Shown piece by piece: positions 18,317 through 26,159 of a stretch of DNA of 64,000 nucleotides (the first letter of the stretch is position 1; every line of letters starts with the position of its first letter). Both the position numbers and the translations under genes were made by a program. The stretch is from positions 620,001 to 684,000 of the forward strand of contig NZ_JAVFVS010000001.1 in NCBI RefSeq assembly GCF_030929605.1, written 5' to 3'. The DNA is from Flavobacterium sp. LHD-80. GTDB lineage: Bacteria; Bacteroidota; Bacteroidia; Flavobacteriales; Flavobacteriaceae. The notes under the pieces were generated by a model, which did no database searches, was not told the DNA's origin, and saw only the letters and a list, made by a program, of their open reading frames with translations.

Positions 18317-19771
18317 ATGAAAAAGATATATATAGCATCGTTTGTATTATCAGCGTTCTTTTTTACAGGATGTGCAGACGATTATTTAGACGTAGATCAA
18401 ACAGAATCTATTTCGACCGGCGATGTGGAGCTGTTTAATAATGATGCTGGTGCAGCTCAGTTTGTAACAGCAATTTATAACAAGTTTTTAAATTGGGATA
18501 TGACCTCTTTTGGGTGGATCGGTTTATCAAGTATTACATCTGATGATGCTGATAAAGGTTCTTCTGCAGGTGATACAGGAACGGATAAAGATGTATTAGA
18601 CGCTTTGACTTACAATGCTTCTAATCCTTCTGCAGAAAGCACATTTATTGCTAATTATGATGGAATCAATAGATGTAATCAGGCTTTAAATATGCTTCCT
18701 AAATTAGATAAAGTTGATGCTAATTTAAGAAACAGATTAGCAGGTGAAGCTAAGTTTATGAGAGCCTTTATGTATTTTACTTTAGTAAAATGTTACGGAG
18801 GTGTACCAATTGTTGATCATTTACCAGTTCCGGGTTCAGATGCAGATAGAATCATGCAGTTAACACGTAAATCGACAGCAGAAGTTTATGCTTTTATTGA
18901 AGCTGACTTAGATGATGCTATTGCAGCATTGCCTGAAAAAACGGCTTATTCAGCAAATGAAAAATCAAGAGTTTCGAAAGGTGCTGCTTATGCTTTATTA
19001 GCAAAAGTTAGTTTATACCAAAAGAAATGGCAGCAAGTAATTGACAATTGTAATAAAGTTACGGGTTATGCTATTGTAAGTGATTATGCATCACAGTATA
19101 AAGCGACAGGAAAGTTTGACTCTGAGTCTATTTTCGAAATCTATGCACAAGGGGCTGTACCTGCAAAAGGAATTGAAGGTTATTCTAATACGCAAGGTGC
19201 TCGTGGTACAGGAGGCTGGGGCTGGGGCTTTAATACGCCATCTCAAAGTTTAGTAAATGCTTACGAGGCTGGTGATGTTAGAAAAGCAGCAACAATCATC
19301 TTCAGAGGACAAACTTTATATGATGGTAGAGTAGTGCCAAATACAGTTGAAAACGAAAGATACAACTACAAAGCATATTCATCTGCCTATACAGATGCGT
19401 GGGAAACAGATGTTGATATTAAATATTTAAGATATGCTGAAGTTTTATTAATGAAAGCGGAAGCATCAAATGAATTAGGACAAACTTCTGCTGCGATTCT
19501 ATTATTGAATCAAATCAGAAACAGAGCTGGATTAGGAAATACAGCGGCAAGTTCTCAAGCTGATGTTAGAACTGCAATCTGGAAAGAAAGAAGAGTAGAA
19601 ATGGCTTTTGAGCATGACAGATTCTTTGATTTAGTTCGTACAGGTCAAGCTAAAGCTGCTTTTGCAGTTGATGGCAAAACTTTTACAGAAGGTAAAAATG
19701 AGTTATTCCCAATTCCGGCATCTTTCATTAAACAGGCTGGTGGTTTATCAGCTCAAAATCCTGGTTACTAA
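18317..19771 (+). CDS. susD: SusD/RagB-family glycan-binding lipoprotein
   Basis: This 484-aa protein begins with a lipoprotein signal ending FFTGC (Cys near 19) and has the helical SusD/RagB fold. Typical features are NAIYNKFLNWD, the TPR-like region ALLAKVSLYQKKWQQVIDNC and the C-terminal RYAEVLLMKAEASNELG, IRNRAGL and WKERRVEMAFEHDRFFDLVR. SusD sits on the lid of SusC and captures oligosaccharide before transport. Only four bases separate it from susC, so translation is coupled. The LamG lipoprotein follows 19 bp later in the same operon. Confidence 0.96.
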   Translation: MKKIYIASFVLSAFFFTGCADDYLDVDQTESISTGDVELFNNDAGAAQFVTAIYNKFLNWDMTSFGWIGLSSITSDDADKGSSAGDTGTDKDVLDALTYNASNPSAESTFIANYDGINRCNQALNMLPKLDKVDANLRNRLAGEAKFMRAFMYFTLVKCYGGVPIVDHLPVPGSDADRIMQLTRKSTAEVYAFIEADLDDAIAALPEKTAYSANEKSRVSKGAAYALLAKVSLYQKKWQQVIDNCNKVTGYAIVSDYASQYKATGKFDSESIFEIYAQGAVPAKGIEGYSNTQGARGTGGWGWGFNTPSQSLVNAYEAGDVRKAATIIFRGQTLYDGRVVPNTVENERYNYKAYSSAYTDAWETDVDIKYLRYAEVLLMKAEASNELGQTSAAILLLNQIRNRAGLGNTAASSQADVRTAIWKERRVEMAFEHDRFFDLVRTGQAKAAFAVDGKTFTEGKNELFPIPASFIKQAGGLSAQNPGY

Positions 19772-19790
19772 TCCTTAAAAACTAATTAAA

Positions 19791-20768
19791 ATGAAAAAAA
19801 ATAAATCTATTTTATTACTTTCTTTTGCTTTGGCTTCGCAAATTTTTGTAAGCTGTGAGGATAGTATAGATAAAGTTAACAGTCCAATTCCATACGAGTC
19901 AATTGGCGGTTACGAGAATTCTGATGATATCGCACCAACACATTTAGTCTCTAAATTCAGTTTTGATGGTAATTTAAATGACAGTAAAAGCAATATTACT
20001 GGTCTTGAAGGTACAAATGTTGCTTATGCTAATGGTGTAAAAGGAAATGCTTATCAAGGTTCAAGCTCCGTTGCTCGATATGCTATAGGAAATGCTACTT
20101 CAAAAATTACATCTTTAAATGATTACTCGATTTCATTTTGGATGAATACTGCTAACACAGTTCCTGATGGTGGAAGTCCAGGGCAAGGAAAAGGAGCACA
20201 AGGTATTTTTTCAATTGTCAGACCAATGGAATTTTGGGGAGGAATTAATTTGTTTTTAGAAAACCCAGATAGTGCCAATCCAAATAGATTAAGATTAAAA
20301 CTTGGAGTTGAAAACGGAAGAGCCGGAGTAGCATGGAGAGGGCAAAGTGTGATTGTAAACCTTGACAATAGCTTAAATACTTGGTTGCATATTGTTCTTG
20401 CATATGATTCAAAAACTAGTACTATGAATTGTTATACTAATGGTGTAAAAAGTGCTAATGTTGGCGGTTTTCCATTTGCTCCTGCGAACGGTGTTGTTGG
20501 TACAGCTATATGGTATGCTGACGATCCAGGAACTTATGACAATGTTAAAAATGCTCCTAAGTATGGCACTTTTCAAATGGTAGGAACCAATGGTAAAGTT
20601 GTTTTTGGAAACCATCAGTTTGAAACAACACCTCCATTAAATAATGGTTCTCAACAAGATTGGGCAACTAGTTATGCAGGATTGATGGATGAATTCAGGA
20701 TTTATGACGCAGCGCTTTCAAGTAATGAAGTTTCTGCTCTTTATAAATTAGAAAAAGATAAGAGATAA
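19791..20768 (+). CDS. LamG-like surface glycan-binding lipoprotein
   Basis: This 325-aa protein has a lipoprotein signal ending FVSCEDS followed by a short tether and one concanavalin-like (LamG/pentraxin) domain of about 260 residues. The domain shows KFSFDGNLNDSKSN, YSISFWMNTAN, WLHIVLAYDSKT and the closing AGLMDEFRIYDAALSSNEV, all typical of LamG-like lectin domains. No catalytic residues are evident. Its place directly after susD matches the position of surface glycan-binding proteins in many PULs, so I infer it helps hold the substrate glycan on the cell surface. A terminator follows, and the hydrolases begin after it. Confidence 0.88.
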   Translation: MKKNKSILLLSFALASQIFVSCEDSIDKVNSPIPYESIGGYENSDDIAPTHLVSKFSFDGNLNDSKSNITGLEGTNVAYANGVKGNAYQGSSSVARYAIGNATSKITSLNDYSISFWMNTANTVPDGGSPGQGKGAQGIFSIVRPMEFWGGINLFLENPDSANPNRLRLKLGVENGRAGVAWRGQSVIVNLDNSLNTWLHIVLAYDSKTSTMNCYTNGVKSANVGGFPFAPANGVVGTAIWYADDPGTYDNVKNAPKYGTFQMVGTNGKVVFGNHQFETTPPLNNGSQQDWATSYAGLMDEFRIYDAALSSNEVSALYKLEKDKR

Positions 20769-20780
20769 AATTTTTATGAA

Positions 20781-20814
20781 TACACCTAGAGTAATTATCT
20801 AGGTGTATTTTTTA
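20781..20814 (+). terminator. Terminator-like hairpin after the LamG gene
   Basis: TACACCTAGA pairs perfectly with TCTAGGTGTA over the loop GTAATTA and runs into a T tract. It may reduce, rather than end, transcription into the downstream hydrolases. Confidence 0.75.
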
Positions 20815-20840
20815 GTAATTCTTAATAAGAAATTGATATA

Positions 20841-22229
20841 ATGAAGATAGGTTTATATATTATAATGTTTTTGGGAGCTGTGACTTCTTGTTCTTCTTCT
20901 ACACCAAATGAAGGTAATAGTGGAGGAACTCCGTTGCCAACAAATCCAACAACTCCAACAAAAACTTTGACTGATACCGAAGCAATGGATCAGGTTCAAA
21001 AAGATGCAATAAAATATTTTTGGGATTATGCTGATCCTAATTCAAAATTGGCAAGAGAAAGATATCTTACAGAAGATCCTAGTTTTGAGTCTAATATTAT
21101 AACTACGGGAGGTTCTGGGTTTGGATTAATGAGTATCGTTGTAGGCGTAGAAAGAGGTTTTTTGCCAAGAGCTGAAGCTGTTTCTAGACTTACTACGGCA
21201 TTAACTTTCCTAGAAAATGCTGATCGTTTTCACGGTGCATGGCCACATTGGATGGACAATAAAGCGGGAAAAGTTATACCATTTGGAACAAAAGACAATG
21301 GTGGAGATTTAGTTGAAACTTCTTTCGTTTGTCAAGCTTTAATCACGATTAGAGAATATTTTAAAAACGGAAGCACTTCTGAAAAAGCATTAGCTACTAA
21401 AGCTGATGAACTTTGGAAAGGTGTTGAATGGGATTGGTATACAAAAGGAGAAAATGCTCTGTATTGGCACTGGTCACCAAATTATGGCTGGGAAATGAAC
21501 TTCAAATTGGAAGGCTACAATGAATGTTTAATTACGTATGTAATGGCAGCTTCATCTCCAACACATCCAATTTCTGCAGAAGCTTATCATCAAGCTTGGG
21601 CTAGAAATGGCGCTATTGTAAACGGAGGATCTCAATATGGAATTCCGGTTGTTTTAAGTTATAACGGAGCAGTAGGAAATGTTGGTCCAATGTTCTGGTC
21701 ACATTATTCTTATTTAGGTTTAGATCCAACTACATTAAAAGATAAATACGCAGATTATTGGCAGTTAACGCAGAATCATGCTAAAATCATGGTTCAATAT
21801 AGTATTGCTAACCCAAAAGGATTTAAGGATTATTCAGATAAATGCTGGGGATTAACAGCAAGTTATACACGAAATCCTGATGGAACAACTGGTTATACAG
21901 CACATCAGCCAAATAATGACAACGGAGTTATTTCTCCAACAGCCGCTTTATCATCGTTTCCTTATGCGCCAACTGAAGCAATGAAGTTTTTGCATTATTT
22001 ATATGATGATAATAGAGCAAAACTTGTTGGAATTGCAGGACCTTATGACGCATTTTCGCCTCAATACAATTGGGTAACGGCTCGTTATTTAGCAATCGAT
22101 CAAGGGACTATTGCACCAATGATTGAAAACTACCGTAGCGGTTTGTTATGGAGTTTGTTTATGAATGCATCAGATACAAAACAAGGTTTGAAAAAACTTG
22201 GTTTTACATCAGGTAAATACGGAATTTAA
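20841..22229 (+). CDS. GH144-type endo-beta-1,2-glucanase candidate (glucoamylase-family protein)
   Basis: This 462-aa lipoprotein has a signal ending VTSC and a Thr/Pro-rich linker up to about residue 40. It is followed by an (alpha/alpha)6-barrel domain of the 'Glycoamylase' Pfam type. Recognisable segments are DAIKYFWDYADP, the glycine-rich TGGSGFGLMSIVVGVERGF, the DRFHGAWPHWMD region, NGGDLVETSFVCQAL and NYGWEMNFKLEGYNECL. Bacteroidetes members are called putative glucoamylases, but the characterised GH144 enzymes hydrolyse beta-1,2-glucan. The GH3 gene two positions downstream supports that reading. The lipidated N-terminus suggests action at the outer membrane or in the periplasm, cutting long glucan to sophoro-oligosaccharides. 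The GH144 assignment is from memory of family features. Confidence 0.78.
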   Translation: MKIGLYIIMFLGAVTSCSSSTPNEGNSGGTPLPTNPTTPTKTLTDTEAMDQVQKDAIKYFWDYADPNSKLARERYLTEDPSFESNIITTGGSGFGLMSIVVGVERGFLPRAEAVSRLTTALTFLENADRFHGAWPHWMDNKAGKVIPFGTKDNGGDLVETSFVCQALITIREYFKNGSTSEKALATKADELWKGVEWDWYTKGENALYWHWSPNYGWEMNFKLEGYNECLITYVMAASSPTHPISAEAYHQAWARNGAIVNGGSQYGIPVVLSYNGAVGNVGPMFWSHYSYLGLDPTTLKDKYADYWQLTQNHAKIMVQYSIANPKGFKDYSDKCWGLTASYTRNPDGTTGYTAHQPNNDNGVISPTAALSSFPYAPTEAMKFLHYLYDDNRAKLVGIAGPYDAFSPQYNWVTARYLAIDQGTIAPMIENYRSGLLWSLFMNASDTKQGLKKLGFTSGKYGI

Positions 22230-22239
22230 TTACATCTAA

Positions 22240-22953
22240 ATGAAATTTAAAGTAACGCTTCTAATTGTATTATTTTCGGTATTTGGTTTTTCCCAAACCG
22301 AAACAACAGGTAAAATCAATACAATTGTAATGTCAAAGTATGAACTTGGTTATGCTTTGTACAAGCCACTAAATACTAAGGGAAAGAAGCCTTTAATAGT
22401 TTTTATTTCAGGAGATGGAGAAAAAGGAACTGATATTTCAAAAGTAAAAATTCACGGTCCTTTTAATTATTTAAAAACACATCAATTAGATGCCTATGTT
22501 TTGGCTCCGCAATGCAAAGAAGATGAAAATTGGGATATAGAATCAATTTATCAGCTGATCTTAAAAATTCAGAAAGAAAACAAAATTGATTCAGACAGAA
22601 TATATGTAACAGGTTTAAGTTCTGGCGGATGGGCCACTTGGAATTTAGCGCTTTCCTATCCAGATATGTTTGCAGCGGTCGTGCCTATTGCCGGCTTTGT
22701 AGATTTGATTCCGTTAGAAGGTGCTTGTAAAATTGCTAATATTCCCACCAGAATTTTTCACGGTTTATTAGACGATGTAGTAAATGTTGATTATGCGATT
22801 ACCATTTACAAAGAATTAAAAAAATGCAATGCAAAAGATGTAAAGCTTACCATTTTTGATGACGCTGGACATAATAGCTGGACGCGAGTTTATGATAATC
22901 ACGAAATCTACGACTGGATGTTGCAGCAGAAAAAAATGAATACAAACAAATAA
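22240..22953 (+). CDS. Secreted alpha/beta hydrolase (esterase-like)
   Basis: This 237-aa protein has a signal peptide ending FGFSQ and an alpha/beta-hydrolase fold of the PHB-depolymerase/prolyl-oligopeptidase type. The nucleophile elbow is GLSSGGW (Ser near residue 127), the acid is probably the Asp in LLDDVVNVD and the base is His in AGHNSW. It starts 11 bp after the GH144 gene and ends 11 bp before the GH3 gene, so it belongs to the glycan operon. In that place an esterase that removes acyl groups such as succinyl or acetyl from the glucan is the most useful reading, though a peptidase or lactonase cannot be excluded. Confidence 0.82.
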   Translation: MKFKVTLLIVLFSVFGFSQTETTGKINTIVMSKYELGYALYKPLNTKGKKPLIVFISGDGEKGTDISKVKIHGPFNYLKTHQLDAYVLAPQCKEDENWDIESIYQLILKIQKENKIDSDRIYVTGLSSGGWATWNLALSYPDMFAAVVPIAGFVDLIPLEGACKIANIPTRIFHGLLDDVVNVDYAITIYKELKKCNAKDVKLTIFDDAGHNSWTRVYDNHEIYDWMLQQKKMNTNK

Positions 22954-22963
22954 ATAAATTATA

Positions 22964-25264
22964 ATGAAAAACAAATTAGTCTTACTTTTTTTAGGATGTG
23001 CTGTTTTGGGTTATGCTCAAAAAAAGAGCACAAAAAGTACAGTGAAAATTAAACCTAAGTCAGAGTTTGTGGCAGAGTTAATGTCAAAAATGACATTAGA
23101 AGAAAAATTAGGACAGTTGAATTTACCAACATCTGGTGATATTACAACTGGTCAGGCAAATAGTTCAAATGTTGCAAAAAATATTGCTGAAGGTAAAGTA
23201 GGCGGTTTGTTCAATATTAAATCAGTACAAAAAATTAAAGAAGTACAGAAAATTGCTGTTGAAAAAAGCCGTTTAAGAATTCCTTTGCTTTTTGGTATGG
23301 ACGTTATTCACGGTTACGAAACAACATTCCCAATTCCGTTAGGATTATCTTGTACTTGGGATATGGCTTTAATTGAAAGAAGCGCCCAAATTGCTGCTAA
23401 AGAAGCAAGTGCTGACGGAATCAACTGGACGTTTTCTCCAATGGTTGATATTTCTCGTGATCCACGTTGGGGAAGAGTTTCTGAAGGTTCTGGAGAAGAC
23501 CCTTATTTAGGAAGCCAAATTGCAAAAGCAATGGTTAACGGATATCAGCAACATGATCTTTCAAAAAACAGTTCAATTTTAGCTTGTGTGAAACACTTCG
23601 CATTGTATGGTGCGCCAGAAGCTGGACGTGATTACAACACAGTTGACATGAGTCATATCAGAATGTTCAATGACTATTTCCCTCCTTACAAAGCAGCGGT
23701 TGATGCTGGAGTAGGTTCAGTTATGGCATCTTTTAATGAAATTGATGGAATTCCAGCAACTGGAAACAAATGGTTAATGACAGATGTTTTAAGAAAGCAA
23801 TGGGGTTTTAAAGGTTTCGTAGTAACCGATTTTACAGGAATTCCTGAAATGATCGAGCACGGAATGGGAAATCTTCAAGATGTTTCGGCTTTGGCTTTGA
23901 ATGCTGGTGTTGAAATGGATATGGTTGGTGAAGGTTTCTTAGGAACTTTGAAAAAATCATTAGACGAAAAAAGAGTTTCTATCGAAACGATTGACAATGC
24001 TGTTAAACTTATTTTGGAAGCAAAATATGATTTAGGATTGTTCCAAGATCCATACAAATATTGTGATGAAAAAAGAGCGAAAACTGAAATCTTCACAATG
24101 GATAGCAGAAAGGAAGCACGTCAAATTGCAGCTCAATCATTGGTTTTACTAAAAAATAAAAACCAATTATTGCCTCTTAAAAAATCAGGAACAATTGGTT
24201 TAATTGGACCATTGGCAGATGCTAAAGAAAATATGCCGGGAACTTGGAGTGTGGCTACTAAAATGGAAAATGCTGTTTCATTATTAGCAGGAATTAAAGA
24301 AGTTGCTGGAGCAGGAACAAAAGTTTTATATGCAAAAGGAAGTAATTTAGATTACGATGAAACTTTTGAAACGAACGCAACAATGTTTGGAAAAACATTA
24401 CACCGTGACGGTCGTTCAAAAGAAGAATTATTGGCAGAAGCTTTAAAAGTGGCTGAACAATCTGATGTTATTGTTGCGGCTTTAGGAGAATCAGCAGAAA
24501 TGAGTGGAGAATCTAGCAGCCGTACAAATTTGCAGATTCCACAAGCGCAAAAAGACCTATTAAATGCTTTATTAAAAACAGGAAAACCAGTTGTTGTTGT
24601 TTTATTTGACGGACGTCCATTAGTTATTACTGATGAAGAAAAAACAGTTCCTGCGATCTTAAATGCTTGGTTTGCTGGTACAGAAGCAGGTTATGCAATC
24701 GCTGATGTTTTATTTGGAGATGTAAATCCTTCTGGAAAATTAACTTCTACTTTTCCAAGAAGTGTAGGTCAATTACCAATTTATTATGCGCACAAAAATA
24801 CAGGAAGACCGCTTTCTAATACAGAAGGTAAATTCGAAAAATTCAGATCAAATTATATTGACGAAAGAAACGAGCCATTATTCCCATTCGGATTTGGTTT
24901 AAGCTACACGACTTTTGATTATTCAAACCTTAAAATTTCTTCTGATAAAATGAATTTCAGCGGAAAATTAAAAGTAACAGTTGATGTAACAAATACAGGA
25001 AACTTTGACGGAAAAGAAACAGTTCAATTATACATCAGAGATTTAGTTGGTTCAGTAACTAGACCAGTTAGAGAATTGAAAGGTTTCCAAAAAATAGCAC
25101 TTAAAAAAGGTGAAAAACAAACAGTTAGTTTTGACATTACTGTTGAAGATTTAAAATTTTATAACTCTGATTTGCAATTCGCAGCAGAGCCTGGACAGTT
25201 TGATATTTTCGTTGGAGGAAATTCAGCTGCCGACAAGAAAGTTAGTTTCGAGTTAACTAAATAG
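22964..25264 (+). CDS. bglX: GH3 beta-glucosidase (BglX-like)
   Basis: This 766-aa exported protein has a signal peptide ending GYAQ and the full GH3 plan. The N-terminal TIM barrel includes MDVIHGYETTFPIPLG, FSPMVDISRDPRWGR, VKHFALYGAPEAGRDYN and the nucleophile segment FVVTDFTG. The alpha/beta sandwich domain holds AALGESAEMSGESSSR, and the C-terminal fibronectin-like domain starts with LFPFGFGLSYT. It should release glucose from the non-reducing end of oligosaccharides in the periplasm. Next to a GH144 gene, beta-1,2-linked substrates are likely, although many BglX enzymes are broader. A terminator follows 21 bp after the stop. Confidence 0.95.
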   Translation: MKNKLVLLFLGCAVLGYAQKKSTKSTVKIKPKSEFVAELMSKMTLEEKLGQLNLPTSGDITTGQANSSNVAKNIAEGKVGGLFNIKSVQKIKEVQKIAVEKSRLRIPLLFGMDVIHGYETTFPIPLGLSCTWDMALIERSAQIAAKEASADGINWTFSPMVDISRDPRWGRVSEGSGEDPYLGSQIAKAMVNGYQQHDLSKNSSILACVKHFALYGAPEAGRDYNTVDMSHIRMFNDYFPPYKAAVDAGVGSVMASFNEIDGIPATGNKWLMTDVLRKQWGFKGFVVTDFTGIPEMIEHGMGNLQDVSALALNAGVEMDMVGEGFLGTLKKSLDEKRVSIETIDNAVKLILEAKYDLGLFQDPYKYCDEKRAKTEIFTMDSRKEARQIAAQSLVLLKNKNQLLPLKKSGTIGLIGPLADAKENMPGTWSVATKMENAVSLLAGIKEVAGAGTKVLYAKGSNLDYDETFETNATMFGKTLHRDGRSKEELLAEALKVAEQSDVIVAALGESAEMSGESSSRTNLQIPQAQKDLLNALLKTGKPVVVVLFDGRPLVITDEEKTVPAILNAWFAGTEAGYAIADVLFGDVNPSGKLTSTFPRSVGQLPIYYAHKNTGRPLSNTEGKFEKFRSNYIDERNEPLFPFGFGLSYTTFDYSNLKISSDKMNFSGKLKVTVDVTNTGNFDGKETVQLYIRDLVGSVTRPVRELKGFQKIALKKGEKQTVSFDITVEDLKFYNSDLQFAAEPGQFDIFVGGNSAADKKVSFELTK

Positions 25265-25285
25265 TTGGTTTATTGGTTAGTTAAG

Positions 25286-25311
25286 AGCCCTTCATATGGA
25301 GGGCTTTTTTT
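25286..25311 (+). terminator. Terminator of the glycan operon
   Basis: AGCCCT pairs with AGGGCT over TTCATATGG-type loop bases and is followed by seven T. It lies 21 bp after bglX and ends the first hydrolase transcript. Confidence 0.8.
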
Positions 25312-25345
25312 CTAAAATAAAGATTCTCTTTTTAAAATTTCATCT

Positions 25346-26128
25346 ATGAATATTCTCAAAATATCTCGCGTTCTTTCTTTAATGTTAGTAGCGGTTTTCG
25401 CTTCCTGCAATGTGCAGAAAAATGCAATTGTAGCGCACAGAGGAGCGTGGAAGAAAAATAGTTTTCCTGAAAATTCGATTGCTTCTTTAAGACATGCCAT
25501 TGATTTAAAATTGCCGGGATCAGAATTTGACGTTTGGCGTACAGCCGATGATTCACTGGTAATTAATCACGATGCACATTTTAATAAATTGTTGATCGAG
25601 CAAACCAATTATTCCGATTTGATAAAGTTTAAATTATCTAACGGAGAAAAGCTCCCAACGCTTTATGAATATATTGCAGAAGGAATAAAAAACAATAAAC
25701 ACACGCTGTTGGTTTGCGAAATTAAACCTTCAGAAATAAGCAAAGAACGAGGAAAAGAAACGGCTATAAAAACGGTTGAAACAATCAAAAAACTAAAAGC
25801 AGATAAAAAGATTTGTTATATAAGTTTTGACTACGATATTCTAAAGCAAATTAGAGCAATAGATTCAAAAACAAATCTTCAATACCTGGAAGGAAATAAA
25901 TCTCCAATTGAAGTTAAAGCCGATAAAATTAATGGTGTTGATTATCATTACTCGGTTTTCAAAAAACATCCTGACTGGATAAAAGAAGCAAAGGACATCA
26001 AAATTATTTTGAATGCTTGGACCGTAAATGAAGCTACTGATATGGATTGGCTTATTGATCAAAAATTCGATTATATCACTACAAATGAACCTGAACTTTT
26101 AAAGGAAAGATTAAACATAAAAAAGTAA
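25346..26128 (+). CDS. Lipoprotein glycerophosphodiester phosphodiesterase
   Basis: This 260-aa protein has a lipoprotein signal ending VFASC and a GDPD TIM barrel. The catalytic landmarks are present: AHRGAWKKNSFPENS with the first His-Arg pair, the metal-binding Glu and Asp in GSEFDVW, and the second His in INHDAHF. A later Glu lies in LLVCEIKP. Such enzymes release sn-glycerol 3-phosphate from glycerophosphodiesters. Being outside the cytoplasm and between GH3 and GH43-like genes, it may remove phosphoglycerol groups from imported glycans, or simply scavenge glycerophosphodiesters. The start at 25346 is the ATG nearest the signal peptide. Confidence 0.9.
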   Translation: MNILKISRVLSLMLVAVFASCNVQKNAIVAHRGAWKKNSFPENSIASLRHAIDLKLPGSEFDVWRTADDSLVINHDAHFNKLLIEQTNYSDLIKFKLSNGEKLPTLYEYIAEGIKNNKHTLLVCEIKPSEISKERGKETAIKTVETIKKLKADKKICYISFDYDILKQIRAIDSKTNLQYLEGNKSPIEVKADKINGVDYHYSVFKKHPDWIKEAKDIKIILNAWTVNEATDMDWLIDQKFDYITTNEPELLKERLNIKK

Positions 26129-26159
26129 TCGTTTTTCCTTTACAAATACAAACCAAATC

